Counted from the stretch's first letter, positions 41,435-49,465 are shown. The stretch: 64,000 bases of DNA from Acidobacteriota bacterium (GCA_026393755.1 JAPKZO010000018.1:78279-142278), one strand, 5' to 3'. Numbers and translations are program-made. The notes: generated by a model not told the origin, from the sequence alone.

Positions 41435-43588
41435 GTGCCATCCGACCCAACCGAACAAATCGCCGACAGCGACAAACTGAAGCACCTGCGTACACGCGCC
41501 GAGCAGGGCGACGCGAATGCTCAGTTCGCCCTTGGCGTGCAGTACGCCGGTGGCCGCGAAGTGCGGCAGGACGACGAAGAAGCGGCCGTCTGGTATCACA
41601 AGGCCGCCACCCAGGGGCACGCGGGGGCGCAAAACGATCTCGGCCGGATGTATTTCTACGGCCGTGGAGTGACGCACGACGACGCCCAGGCTGGCGCCTG
41701 GACGCTCAAAGCCGCCGAACAGGGCGACGCGGATGCCCAGTTTCACATTGGTGTGATGCGCGACCGCGGACAGGGCGTGGCCGACGACGTTGCACAAGCG
41801 ATTGCATGGTACCGACGCGCCGCTGACCAGGGGCACGCCGAAGCGCAGTACGTCATCGCCAGGGCGCACGACAAAGGACACGAGGCTCCCGAAGAAGACG
41901 CCCAGGTGGCGGCGTGGTATCGCCAAGCTGCCGACCAGGGGCATGTCGGGGCTCAGCACGCCCTCGGTCAGATGTACTTCACCGGTCGCGGCGTGTCACG
42001 CGACGACAACCAGGCCTTGGCATGGACCCTGAAAGCCGCCGAGCAGGGCTGCGCCGAAGCTCAGTACGTCCTTGGTCGGATGTACGACATGCGAGAGGGC
42101 GATCCGGACGAAGACACGGCGGCGGCGGAGTGGTATCGCCAGGCCGCCGACCAGGGGCATGCCGAGGCACAGTTCGCGCTTGGTCAGATGTACTTCAGCG
42201 GTCGTGGCGTGCCGGCCGACGACACGCAGGCGGTGGCATGGACCCTGAAAGCCGCCGAGCAGGGCTGCGCCGAAGCCCAGTACACGCTGGGAGGGCTGTA
42301 CGACAAGGGACATAGGGTACCGGAAGACGGGGCGCTGGCGGCCGAATGGTATCGCAAGGCGGCCGAGCAAGGACATGTCGAGGCGCAGTTCCGGCTGGGC
42401 CTCGCGTACGACCGCGGCGAGAGCGTGGAGCAAGACGACGAGGAGGCGGTGGCGTGGTATCGCAAGGCGGCCGAGCAGGGACACGCCGAGGCGGAGAACC
42501 GTCTTGGGCGCATGTACCTCGGCGGTCGAGCAGTATCAAGTAACGCCGCTCAGGCCATGAGATGGACGCGGAAGGCCGCGGAGGATGGCGAAGCGGAGGC
42601 GCAGTTCCGGCTGGGCCTCGCGTACGACTCCGGCCAAGGCGTGGCGCAGGAGGACGGGGAAGCGGCGGCGTGGTATCGCAAGGCGGCCGAGCAGGGACAC
42701 GCCGAGGCGGAGAACCGTCTTGGGCGCATGTACCTCGACGGTCGAGCAGTGTCAGGTGACGCCGCTCAGGCCGTGAGATGGACGCGGAAGGCCGCGGAGC
42801 TTGGCGAAGCGGAGGCGCAGTTCCGGCTGGGCCTCGCGTACGACTCCGGCCAAGGCGTGGCGAAGGACGACGGGGAAGCGGCGGCGTGGTATCGCCGGGC
42901 GGCCGAGCAGGGACACCTCGAAGCGCAGCTCCGCCTTGCTCTCGCGTACGCCGAGGGCGAGGGCGTGGCGCAAGACGACGAGGAAGCGGCGGCGTGGTAT
43001 CGCAAGGCCGCCGAGCAGGGAGATGCCCCGGCCCAGTACATCCTGGGCGTGATGCTCGAGCACGGCCAGGGAGTCGCTCGGCACAGCGCGGAAGCAGCGG
43101 CGTGGTATCGCCGGGCTGCCGAGCAGGAGCACGCCGACGCGCAGTTCTCTCTTGGTCTGATGTGTGATCGAGGCCAGGGCGTCGCGCAGGACGACGCCGA
43201 AGCCGCGGTCTGGTTTCGCAAGGCCGCCGAGCAAGGGCATGCCGAGGCGCAGTTCTACGTTGGTCTGGCGTACGACCGGGGCTGCGGCGTCGAGCGAGAC
43301 GATGAAGAGGCGATGGCGTGGTATCGCAAGGCTGCCGAGCGGGGAATCGTGAGGGCGCAGAGCGTCCTTGGTGCGCGGTACACACACGGCAGGGGCGTCG
43401 TGACCGATCTTGTCGAGGCGCTCAAGTGGATGAGTCTCGCTGCGTCGCGGGCGGCGGCTGACGAGCACACGCGCTACGCCCCGCGTCGTGATGCCCTCGC
43501 CAGGCGGCTGACGCCGCCGCAAGTGCAGGAAGCTCAGAAGCGGGCGCAGGAGTGGGCCGAAGCGCTCGAGCGCAGGGACACGCCGTAG
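41435..43588 (+). CDS. Sel1-repeat (TPR-like) protein with 18 repeats
   Basis: 717 residues from GTG 41435, no signal peptide. From about residue 17 there are eighteen consecutive 36-residue Sel1 units of the form AEQGHAEAQFxLGxMYxxGxGVxxDDxxAxAWYRKA, followed by a 40-residue helical tail (LTPPQVQEAQKRAQEWAEAL). Sel1 arrays are solenoid scaffolds for protein-protein contacts. Alternate units differ in register (WYRKA versus WTLKA or WTRKA), suggesting growth by duplication of two-unit blocks; one such duplication is very recent. The partner is unknown. The array is unusually long for a bacterial Sel1 protein. Confidence 0.9.
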   Translation: MPSDPTEQIADSDKLKHLRTRAEQGDANAQFALGVQYAGGREVRQDDEEAAVWYHKAATQGHAGAQNDLGRMYFYGRGVTHDDAQAGAWTLKAAEQGDADAQFHIGVMRDRGQGVADDVAQAIAWYRRAADQGHAEAQYVIARAHDKGHEAPEEDAQVAAWYRQAADQGHVGAQHALGQMYFTGRGVSRDDNQALAWTLKAAEQGCAEAQYVLGRMYDMREGDPDEDTAAAEWYRQAADQGHAEAQFALGQMYFSGRGVPADDTQAVAWTLKAAEQGCAEAQYTLGGLYDKGHRVPEDGALAAEWYRKAAEQGHVEAQFRLGLAYDRGESVEQDDEEAVAWYRKAAEQGHAEAENRLGRMYLGGRAVSSNAAQAMRWTRKAAEDGEAEAQFRLGLAYDSGQGVAQEDGEAAAWYRKAAEQGHAEAENRLGRMYLDGRAVSGDAAQAVRWTRKAAELGEAEAQFRLGLAYDSGQGVAKDDGEAAAWYRRAAEQGHLEAQLRLALAYAEGEGVAQDDEEAAAWYRKAAEQGDAPAQYILGVMLEHGQGVARHSAEAAAWYRRAAEQEHADAQFSLGLMCDRGQGVAQDDAEAAVWFRKAAEQGHAEAQFYVGLAYDRGCGVERDDEEAMAWYRKAAERGIVRAQSVLGARYTHGRGVVTDLVEALKWMSLAASRAAADEHTRYAPRRDALARRLTPPQVQEAQKRAQEWAEALERRDTP
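42450..42881 (+). repeat. Recent 216-bp tandem duplication inside the Sel1 gene
   Basis: Bases 42450-42665 and 42666-42881 are offset by exactly 216 bp, two Sel1 units (72 residues), with only about nine differences. Both carry AENRLGRMYLxGRAVS and AEAQFRLGLAYDSGQGVA. The frame is preserved. Confidence 0.85.
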
Positions 43589-43599
43589 CCGGAGCACAC

Positions 43600-43755
43600 C
43601 CGCGGCGCGTTTTTGGGCGTGGCGTCCACCCAGACGTCCAGATCGCCGGTCGCTCGCGGCCGTCCATGAATCGCCAGAGCGTAGGCGCCGACGATCAGGA
43701 AGCGGACGTCATGCGCGGCGAACGCTCGCAACAGATCGACAAGATCCTGATTCAT
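43600..43755 (-). pseudogene. Truncated nucleotidyltransferase (MNT/DUF6036-like), N-terminal part
   Basis: From ATG 43755 the frame reads MNQDLVDLLRAFAAHDVRFLIVGAYALAIHGRPRATGDLDVW, the standard N-terminus of small nucleotidyltransferases with the GG/GA-Y-A and D-L-D metal motif. After VDATPKNAPRV the similarity stops and the frame runs into Ser/Cys-rich sequence opposite the Sel1 3' end. A complete protein would be 150-180 residues. The gene is therefore cut off, probably by insertion or rearrangement at the Sel1 end. Confidence 0.7.
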
Positions 43756-43891
43756 CGCGAAACTCACCTCGCCACCGCCAGAGCTCCACGCTCAGCCGCC
43801 AGACTTGGAGGAGGCGGTCGGCGGGGGATAAGGCCAACCAATACTCGAGGTCGTGTCGGTCCGCTCCAGCCGCCGAGGCGAACCGCCGCAC
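43709..43891 (-). CDS. Small partner protein of the truncated nucleotidyltransferase
   Basis: Sixty codons from GTG 43891: VRRFASAAGADRHDLEYWLALSPADRLLQVWRLSVELWRWRGE, then a non-conserved end. The DLEYWL...PADRL...V segment matches short proteins encoded just upstream of MNT-type nucleotidyltransferases, as here (the next gene starts inside its 3' end). The function is unknown; in other systems the neighbour is a toxin or antitoxin. As its partner is truncated it is probably non-functional. Confidence 0.55.
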   Translation of the reverse strand: MRRFASAAGADRHDLEYWLALSPADRLLQVWRLSVELWRWRGEFRDESGSCRSVASVRRA

Positions 43892-43892
43892 C

Positions 43893-44171
43893 GTGATGGG
43901 GCGTCTATGCGAAGCGGCAGCGCTCGTGTCCATGCATCGCATTGCACTGGAACCCGTGCCCGAGAAGCGCGCCGCAGGCACGCTTGAAGACCTGCTCGAC
44001 GGCTATCCAAGGATTACGCGGGAGGATGTCCACGCAGCAAGCCAATTTGCTGCCGACACGCTTGCCCACGAGGAAGTGGTCTTTCGCCCCACTGGCGCTG
44101 AACGCTTGTCTTTTTCAACGACCTCGACCGACGGTTCCCAGCGGCTTGCTGGGCCGCGCGGTGTCCAGTGA
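43893..44171 (+). pseudogene. DUF433-like antitoxin remnant
   Basis: The centre of this frame, TLEDLLDGYPRITREDVHAASQFAADTLAHEEVV, matches the C-terminal half of DUF433 proteins (the EILxxYPxLTxEDIxAALxYAA region). The N-terminal half with the GxPCIRGTRI motif is missing and the flanking residues are not conserved. DUF433 is commonly the antitoxin to a DUF5615 PIN-like toxin; no intact toxin follows. Classed as a fragment. Confidence 0.5.
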
Positions 44172-44255
44172 CCCGATGTCTCCGGAATAGACCCACCGGC
44201 CCACGGGAATCGAGAGCCGCCGATCCTGCCCGTGTCAGGCCATTCCTCGGCGGCG

Positions 44256-44296
44256 GAGTCGGCGGTCGGGCGTGAACCGGCGACCTGCTGAATACG
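44256..44296 (-). repeat. Degenerate copy of the tRNA-Thr 3' part (old attachment site?)
   Basis: These 41 bases align without gaps to the 3' part of tRNA-Thr at 58761-58801, about 33 matching, including an unbroken CGACCTGCTGA block and the final TACG. Orientation is the same as the intact tRNA. It is not a functional tRNA (no 5' half). It may be a decayed att site or a fragment of a related tRNA. Confidence 0.55.
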
Positions 44297-44340
44297 TGGC
44301 GCAGGAGAGCGCCCTGCGTCCGAGGTGGTACACTGGCGTC

Positions 44341-44613
44341 ATGCGCACCACGGGGGCTTCCCGTCGCGACGGGTCTGAGGGCCGTGCCATCCGGCGGTGG
44401 GCCGAAGACCGGCAGGCCGCGTCGAGGGTCGAAGCGCGAGAGTTTTCGGGCGCCGCGGCCACACCCTCGCAGTTGTTTGGGACGGCGCTCACCCTGCTGA
44501 CGTTGTATGCCGGGATGCACGGCTGGCCTCCCCCGGACGATCCCATCGACCAGCGCGACAATCTCGAAGTCTGGAGTCGCTTCGCCCGGCTCCGCGCCAA
44601 GCTGTGTCCATGA
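44341..44613 (+). CDS. Small conserved protein upstream of a nucleotidyltransferase, 90 residues
   Basis: From ATG 44341: an Arg-rich start (RAIRRWAEDRQAASRVEAREF), then PSQLFGTALTLLTLYAGMHGWPPPDDPIDQRDNLEVWSRFARLRAKL. The LFxxALxLxxLxxAMxGWPxxxDPxxxRE pattern is familiar from short proteins that precede nucleotidyltransferase genes. It overlaps the next gene by four bases (ATGA). No activity is known; it is a candidate antitoxin or cofactor. TACACT (44329-44334) ends six bases before the ATG, so the pair is probably expressed as a leaderless mRNA. Confidence 0.7.
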   Translation: MRTTGASRRDGSEGRAIRRWAEDRQAASRVEAREFSGAAATPSQLFGTALTLLTLYAGMHGWPPPDDPIDQRDNLEVWSRFARLRAKLCP

Positions 44614-45206
44614 CCACTGAGCCGCGGCCCGATCTTCCCGGTGCGCTTGACGCGCTGGCCTCCGCGTTTCGCGCACTCGGTTGCCCAGCGATGCTCATCG
44701 GCGGTCTGGCCGTCATTGCGCGGGGCGTTCCACGCCAGACCATCGACATTGACGCCGTCGTTCAGGGCGAAGGCCTGGACCTTGAAGCCTTGGGCCAACT
44801 GCTTGAGCGGGCCGGATTCACCCCGCGCATTCCCGATGCGATCGCCTTCGCCCGCCAGCGCCAGGTGCTGCTGATGCGCCATGAGGCATCGGGTGTTCCG
44901 CTCGACCTGAGTCTCGGCTGGCTGCCGTTCGAGCGTGACGCGATGGCACGGGCCACACCGATCGATCTCGCCGGTGTGACGCTGCCGGTGGCGACGGCTG
45001 AGGATCTCGTCGTCTTCAAGGCTGTTGCGTGGCGGGACCGCGACAAAGGCGACATCGAGCGCCTCGTGATCCGCCACGGCGATACGTTCGACTTTACGCG
45101 CATCCGGGAGACGCTGACGCGGTTCTACGAGGCCCTCGAGGAGCCGGAGCGGCTGCAGGAATTCGACGCGCTTGTGCAGCGGGCGCTCATTTCGAGACGC
45201 GGGTAG
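44610..45206 (+). CDS. Nucleotidyltransferase (AbiEii / MNT-like)
   Basis: 198 residues. FRALGCPAMLIGGLAVIARGVPRQTIDIDAVV is the pol-beta nucleotidyltransferase core, with the GG motif followed by D-I-D for metal binding. Later GVPLDLSLGWLPFE supplies the third Asp, and VATAEDLVVFKAVAWRDRDKGDIERLV is the conserved helical region. Relatives are toxins that modify tRNA or partner proteins (MenT, AbiEii, MNT of HEPN-MNT). It forms a two-gene cassette with the 90-residue protein upstream. The enzyme looks intact, unlike the copies at 43600 and 62723. Confidence 0.82.
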   Translation: MTTEPRPDLPGALDALASAFRALGCPAMLIGGLAVIARGVPRQTIDIDAVVQGEGLDLEALGQLLERAGFTPRIPDAIAFARQRQVLLMRHEASGVPLDLSLGWLPFERDAMARATPIDLAGVTLPVATAEDLVVFKAVAWRDRDKGDIERLVIRHGDTFDFTRIRETLTRFYEALEEPERLQEFDALVQRALISRRG

Positions 45207-45252
45207 GCCTGGACGCGCGTCACAGAAGTTCTTTCTCGTGGCGGACGAGGAG

Positions 45253-45414
45253 ATGAGCCTCGCGCCCATCGGCCGATCCAGGCTGCCGGACTTTGACCAG
45301 TTCCTGTGGCACTGCACACGGTACTGGGCCATTGCGCCGCGGGTCTACCCGCGGGGCGTCTTCAGGTTTCGCACGATCGAAGAAACACAGAAGGCTCGCG
45401 GCGTCCATCGCTGA
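45253..45414 (+). CDS. Small conserved protein, 53 residues
   Basis: MSLAPIGRSRLPDFDQFLWHCTRYWAIAPRVYPRGVFRFRTIEETQKARGVHR. The PRVYPxGVFRFRTIEE segment recurs in short proteins associated with nucleotidyltransferase genes, which is the context here (46 bases downstream). The start is uncertain; a GTG at 45238 in frame is possible. The role is unknown. The 290 bases after it hold no recognisable gene. Confidence 0.5.
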   Translation: MSLAPIGRSRLPDFDQFLWHCTRYWAIAPRVYPRGVFRFRTIEETQKARGVHR

Positions 45415-45705
45415 GGGCCCCTCCCTATTCCCGGCGCGGGTTGCCAGGCCTCTCGACCGCGAGTGCGCAAGGCATTTGTGACGCTGACCGTTTGCTCTTC
45501 ACCCCGGTGGTCCACGCCGAGCAGGGCTCTCCTCATGACGCTCGGTCCCGCTGAGTTCCGATTGAGCTCGTGCGACGAGGGGACCTCTGGTGCGAAGGAG
45601 TGGGGCATAAATTATGTTTACGTGATATGGTTATCGTGATATTATCAAAACGTGATTGAAATAGATGGCGAGCGGGGCATTTAGGGCTCTTTGTTATTTT
45701 GTTTA

Positions 45706-45731
45706 AGTGATATACTAAGCGTAAAATCACT
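45706..45731. promoter_or_regulatory. Candidate operator/promoter of hipBA
   Basis: AGTGAT (45706-45711) and ATCACT (45726-45731) form a perfect inverted repeat with a 14-base spacer. A TATACT hexamer (45711-45716) overlaps its left arm, 27 bases before the hipB ATG. Upstream, GTGATA-like units occur at 45622, 45635 and 45650. The 45605-45740 stretch is strikingly AT-rich. Binding by HipB would occlude the -10 element. Confidence 0.55.
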
Positions 45732-45743
45732 GAAAAGTAATAT

Positions 45744-46070
45744 ATGCAGTATCGAACGATTATCGAGAGCTTGCGGGAAGGGCGGCTGCTGCACGCCATG
45801 AAACAGGCGGACTTGGCTCAGAAGCTCGGCATGCGGCAAAGCCAGATTTCCAACTTGGAACGCGGATCAGTCAACCCGCGGTTGTCGATGGTGCAGGACG
45901 TGGCTCGCGTCTTGGATTTTGAACTCATGCTTGTGCCTCGCCAGCTCGTGCCCGTTGTCAAGGGCCTGGTCGAGGCCAAGGGAGAGCCAACTGAAGAACG
46001 CCCTCTGTACGCGCTGGACAGGGCTGACGACCGCCACGGGGCAGGAGACGATGAGCCGGGAATCAGTTGA
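45744..46070 (+). CDS. hipB: HipB-like XRE-family antitoxin/regulator
   Basis: 108 residues. The helix-turn-helix domain is MKQADLAQKLGMRQSQISNLERGSVNPRLSMVQDVARVLDFEL, a canonical XRE fold with QxQISxLERG. The C-terminal 35 residues are polar and probably flexible, contacting the kinase. It is followed 30 bases later by the HipA-like kinase, as in HipBA modules. It should repress its own operon and neutralise HipA. This gene and its promoter are richer in A+T than the neighbours, consistent with acquisition. Confidence 0.88.
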   Translation: MQYRTIIESLREGRLLHAMKQADLAQKLGMRQSQISNLERGSVNPRLSMVQDVARVLDFELMLVPRQLVPVVKGLVEAKGEPTEERPLYALDRADDRHGAGDDEPGIS

Positions 46071-46100
46071 ACGGTTTGAGCGCGTGACTTGGAGACTCCG

Positions 46101-47345
46101 ATGATGGCGGTCGCACGCCAGGTTCGCCGTCAGATCGCGAGGCCCGTGGAAACGCTGGAGGTGCGTGTCGGCGATATCGCCGTCGGCACGCTTGCCCGCC
46201 TGCAAGACGACGCAACGTTTTTTGTGTTCGACCCCGCGTACGCTGCAGACGTCAATCGCCCGACACTGAGTCTTGGCTACAAGGGTCGCGACGGCAATCT
46301 GGTGGAGAATCTGCGTCCCACGCGCACGAAGCTGCCCGCGTTCTTCTCGAACCTCCTTCCCGAAGGACATCTGCGCCAGTATCTCGCGTCTCGCGGCGCC
46401 GTCCACCCCGACCGGGAGTTCTTCCTGCTGTGGCTGGTTGGCGCCGACTTGCCCGGGGCTGTCGTCGCAACGGCGAGCGACGGCGCTTTGCCCCCCCGAA
46501 CGGAGGAAGAAGAGCCGACCCATCTCGAGGACGATCGGCCACTTCGATTTTCTTTGGCCGGCGTGCAGCTCAAGTTCTCGGCGGTTATGGAAACGTCTGG
46601 AGGACTGACCTTGCCGGTCGGAGGTGTCGGTGGCGACTGGATTGTGAAACTGCCCTCGTCGCGGTTCAAGGCCGTGCCTGAGACGGAGTACGCGATGATG
46701 ACTCTCGCGGCTGCCGTCGGCATCCAGGTGCCCGAAGTTCGCCTTGTGCCGACTTCTGAGATCAGCCACTTGCCGGCCGATCTCCCGGAAGGATTCGGCC
46801 AGACACTTGCGATTCGCCGCTTTGACCGAGCGGAGGCGGGAGCGCGAATTCATATCGAAGATTTCGCTCAGGTCTTCAACCTGTACCCCAACGACAAGTA
46901 CGCCAGGGCGAGCTATGCAAACATCGCTGAAGTGCTGTGGGCGGAAACGGGCGAGGCCGGCGCGTCCGAGTTTGTGAGGCGGCTGGTGTTCAACGTCCTC
47001 ATCGGGAACGGTGACGCGCACCTGAAGAACTGGTCGCTCATTTATCCCGACGGCCGTACAACGACTCTCGCACCGGCGTATGATCTCGTCGGAACAGTCG
47101 CGTACTTGCCTAACCAGCATCTCGCGTTATCCCTGGCGGGAACGAAGGACTTCACCAAGATCGACGCCGACCGTCTTAGGAGCTTCGCGGAAAAGGGAGG
47201 CTTGCCCACGCGCGCCGTGCTCAGAATAGCAAGAGAAACCGCACAGGCTGTCCGGGATATCTGGCCGCAACACGAGCCGATTCGGATGCTGCCAGACGAC
47301 ATTCGTCGGGCAATCGAACACCACATGACGACTGTGCCGTTATGA
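46101..47345 (+). CDS. hipA: HipA-like serine/threonine kinase toxin
   Basis: 414 residues. The N-terminal subdomain includes TLSLGYKGRDG and LPAFFSNLLPEGHLRQYLA, typical of HipA. RFSLAGVQLKFSAV is the ATP-binding loop that carries the regulatory Ser. The catalytic loop is IGNGDAHLKNWSL (Asp305, Asn310) and the metal-binding Asp328 lies in APAYDLVGT. HipA kinases inactivate aminoacyl-tRNA synthetases such as GltX and induce dormancy. ATG 46101 has GGAG at 46091; the upstream TTG frame is not needed. It looks complete. Confidence 0.9.
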   Translation: MMAVARQVRRQIARPVETLEVRVGDIAVGTLARLQDDATFFVFDPAYAADVNRPTLSLGYKGRDGNLVENLRPTRTKLPAFFSNLLPEGHLRQYLASRGAVHPDREFFLLWLVGADLPGAVVATASDGALPPRTEEEEPTHLEDDRPLRFSLAGVQLKFSAVMETSGGLTLPVGGVGGDWIVKLPSSRFKAVPETEYAMMTLAAAVGIQVPEVRLVPTSEISHLPADLPEGFGQTLAIRRFDRAEAGARIHIEDFAQVFNLYPNDKYARASYANIAEVLWAETGEAGASEFVRRLVFNVLIGNGDAHLKNWSLIYPDGRTTTLAPAYDLVGTVAYLPNQHLALSLAGTKDFTKIDADRLRSFAEKGGLPTRAVLRIARETAQAVRDIWPQHEPIRMLPDDIRRAIEHHMTTVPL

Positions 47346-47393
47346 ATGATCCCTTCTGACCAGAAGCATGGTGGAAACCGCCTTCGGCCTCGA

Positions 47394-47418
47394 CCGATTG
47401 TCCGCCAATTGTCCGCCA
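47394..47418. repeat. Attachment-like repeat, copy 1 (25 bp)
   Basis: A 25-bp sequence, CCG followed by two ATTGTCCGCC units whose starts are 11 bases apart, identical to 53398-53422 and 55907-55931. It sits 48 bases after the hipA stop and 17 bases before the end of the convergent fic gene. Spaced short repeats of this kind are typical of integrase arm-binding sites. Confidence 0.7.
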
Positions 47419-47435
47419 GCTATGGACATGAGCGC

Positions 47436-48545
47436 TCAAGCCTCGACCAGCGAATAGCTCGTGCTCCGGCCGCCGCCGGCATCTCTTTGCAGCAGGCCCT
47501 GGTCGATGAGGCTCTGGATGTCGCGGAGCGCGGTGTCATGCGAGCATTTTTCGAGCTTCGCCCATTTGGTTGTTGTCAGCTTCCCCTCGAACCCATCGAG
47601 CAGACGGTTGACGATGTCGCGCTGCCGATTATTCAGCGGCATGCGCGCGTGCTTGTCCCAGAACCGCGCCTTGCGAAGAACGGCCCCCAACGTCACTTCC
47701 GTTCCGTCGAACGCGCGTGCGAGACATCCCAGGAACCATTCCATCCATGGCGTCACGTCGAGCGTGCCCTTCTGCGTCTTCTCGAGGATGTCGTAGTAGT
47801 CGTTCCGCTCGTGGCGGATCTGCGCCGACATGCTGTAGAAGCGCTGCGGGCTGTGCTCCGAGCGCGCCAGCGCCCAGTCGGCGATCGCACGCGCGATCCG
47901 TCCGTTGCCGTCATCGAACGGGTGAATGGTCACGAACCACAGATGCGCGAGCGCAGCCCGCAGCACCATGTCTGTCTTGTCCGCGCTGTCATTCGCCCAT
48001 ACGAGAAACGCGGACATCTCCTTGCCGACAAGCGATAATGCCGGCGCTTCGTAGTGCACCTTCTCGTTGCCGACGGGCCCCGAAACCACCTGCATCGGGC
48101 CGTCGGCATCCTTGCGCCACGCGCCCGCGATGATTCTTCGCATCCCGCTTCGGCCTGTCGGAACGAGCGCCGCGTGCCACGCGAACAGGCGATCGTCGCC
48201 GAGCGGCTTCGCGTAGTTCTGAGTGGCGTCGAGCGTCATCTCGACCACGCCCACAACATTCCGCTCGGCGGCAACAGTGCCCGCGGTCTCGATGCCTAGC
48301 CGCCGGGCAATTGAGGAGCGCACCTGGGTCGGGTCCAGCTTCTCGCCCTCGATTTCACTCGACTTGAGAACGTCAAGTGTGAGCGTCGCCAGCTCTGCTT
48401 CCTTCTGGAGCGTGAACCCAAGGCTCTCCATCCGGCCCAACAGCCGGCCCTGCCGATGGCGGGTCTCGGCCAGAGGTCCGGCAAGCGCCCTTTGATCCCA
48501 TCGGAACTTGGGCCACTCGGCCAGCTGATGGATGTAGCGGGTCAT
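47436..48545 (-). CDS. Fic-domain AMP-transferase with N-terminal inhibitory motif
   Basis: 369 residues from ATG 48545 (GTG 48557 is possible). The N-terminal region has the class II inhibitory motif S-x-x-x-E-G (Ser62 to Gly67, in LKSSEIEGEKLD), which blocks ATP. The catalytic motif HPFDDGNGRIAR begins at His208 and is intact. A C-terminal winged-helix region (NNRQRDIVNRLLDGFEGKLTTTKWAKLEKCSHDTALRDIQSLIDQGLL) suggests DNA binding and autoregulation. Fic enzymes transfer AMP to target hydroxyls. Several TCTACGC units lie around its start. A 73-bp piece of this gene (47795-47867) is duplicated at 57745. Confidence 0.92.
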   Translation of the reverse strand: MTRYIHQLAEWPKFRWDQRALAGPLAETRHRQGRLLGRMESLGFTLQKEAELATLTLDVLKSSEIEGEKLDPTQVRSSIARRLGIETAGTVAAERNVVGVVEMTLDATQNYAKPLGDDRLFAWHAALVPTGRSGMRRIIAGAWRKDADGPMQVVSGPVGNEKVHYEAPALSLVGKEMSAFLVWANDSADKTDMVLRAALAHLWFVTIHPFDDGNGRIARAIADWALARSEHSPQRFYSMSAQIRHERNDYYDILEKTQKGTLDVTPWMEWFLGCLARAFDGTEVTLGAVLRKARFWDKHARMPLNNRQRDIVNRLLDGFEGKLTTTKWAKLEKCSHDTALRDIQSLIDQGLLQRDAGGGRSTSYSLVEA

Positions 48546-48643
48546 TCTACGCGTCACAGGCGGAGATTATGGGGCCTATTCTACGCAGAGTCAAGGGCAA
48601 AAGACGCATGCAATGCGTAGATTAAGGCCGCTATTCTACGCAG
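48546..48643. promoter_or_regulatory. Repeated TCTACGC operators upstream of fic
   Basis: TTCTACGC at 48545-48552, CTATTCTACGCAG at 48576-48588 and again at 48631-48643, and the inverse TGCGTAGA at 48614-48621. The last two form a perfect inverted repeat, TGCGTAGA-N13-TCTACGCA. They could bind the winged-helix domain of the Fic protein itself. Confidence 0.6.
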
Positions 48644-48802
48644 CGAAGCCGGATCTGCGGCGACAAGGCAAGCGGCCGGCAGCTGGTCCGAGAATCGCCG
48701 GGCAGGTCAGTCCGACCGCACGGAAGGAGCGGGCCATCGTGGTACCACCTCTCGGCTTTCTATCGTCTACTGGCTACCGTTTACCGGCTTGCTTCCTGCT
48801 TC

Positions 48803-49465
48803 TTACTTCTTCCCCTCTTCCCACACCGTGGCGCCCAACTGGATGCCCAGGTACCGCCGATCCTGCGAACCAGCCTCGACCTGGTTCGGTATCCAGGGAT
48901 CGCCGACGATCGCCTCGACCGACCACGACCGGGTACGGAACAGGCTGCTTGGCGCCGGCTTGCGGATGGTGATCGTCTGCCACTCCTTCGTGAGGGTCAC
49001 CTCTCGCCAGGGTTTACCGTTAACCCTGATGCTCACACCGGTCGATCTAATCGACGGATTCCGGAGCCGCATGCGTTGCGTGAGCTGGTCCGTCTTTCGG
49101 GAAACCAGAGACACGATTCGCGGTCCTGTCCAGCGAGAGCGCTCGTCGCCCTGGCTTTCGGACGAGCACGCCCCGAAGGTGACGAGCGGCAAGTCGGTCA
49201 GTCTGATGCATGCCCGAGGAGAACACGACAGCCCGGTCTCGGGAAGCACGGCGGTGATTTCGGCCGGCACACTGACCCACCTGTGGACGATCTGGTTTGT
49301 GTAGAGGGTGCGCGGCGAGCACGGCGCGGACTCGCCTGCGCCGTAAAGTCGTCCGCGTTCATTGGGAGGTTGTAGATAAGCTTCTCGAACGTCAGCGCCG
49401 TCCGGGAGTCCGTCCGGGAGTTGCACCCGGTCCGATGGCGATATGTTAACCTCACGCAGTGGCAC
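48803..49465 (-). CDS. Uncharacterised ORF, possible truncated envelope protein
   Basis: An open frame of up to 220 codons from GTG 49465. The C-terminal 90 residues look real: RMRLRNPSIRSTGVSIRVNGKPWREVTLTKEWQTITIRKP, then RSWSVEAIV and RRYLGIQLGATV, a jelly-roll-like pattern found at the C-terminus of large membrane glycosyltransferase-like proteins. The N-terminal part is less convincing and no signal peptide or membrane segment is seen. It may be the 3' remnant of such a gene. The true start is unknown. Confidence 0.4.
   Translation of the reverse strand: MPLREVNISPSDRVQLPDGLPDGADVREAYLQPPNERGRLYGAGESAPCSPRTLYTNQIVHRWVSVPAEITAVLPETGLSCSPRACIRLTDLPLVTFGACSSESQGDERSRWTGPRIVSLVSRKTDQLTQRMRLRNPSIRSTGVSIRVNGKPWREVTLTKEWQTITIRKPAPSSLFRTRSWSVEAIVGDPWIPNQVEAGSQDRRYLGIQLGATVWEEGKK

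Noticed and set aside
42450..42881. CRISPR-like or other non-coding repeat array
   Set aside because: The periodicity is 108 bp and fully coding (Sel1 units); there are no spacers.
44014..44676. 220-codon minus-strand frame across the nucleotidyltransferase cassette
   Set aside because: Antisense to the small partner gene and the degenerate tRNA copy; no family motif.
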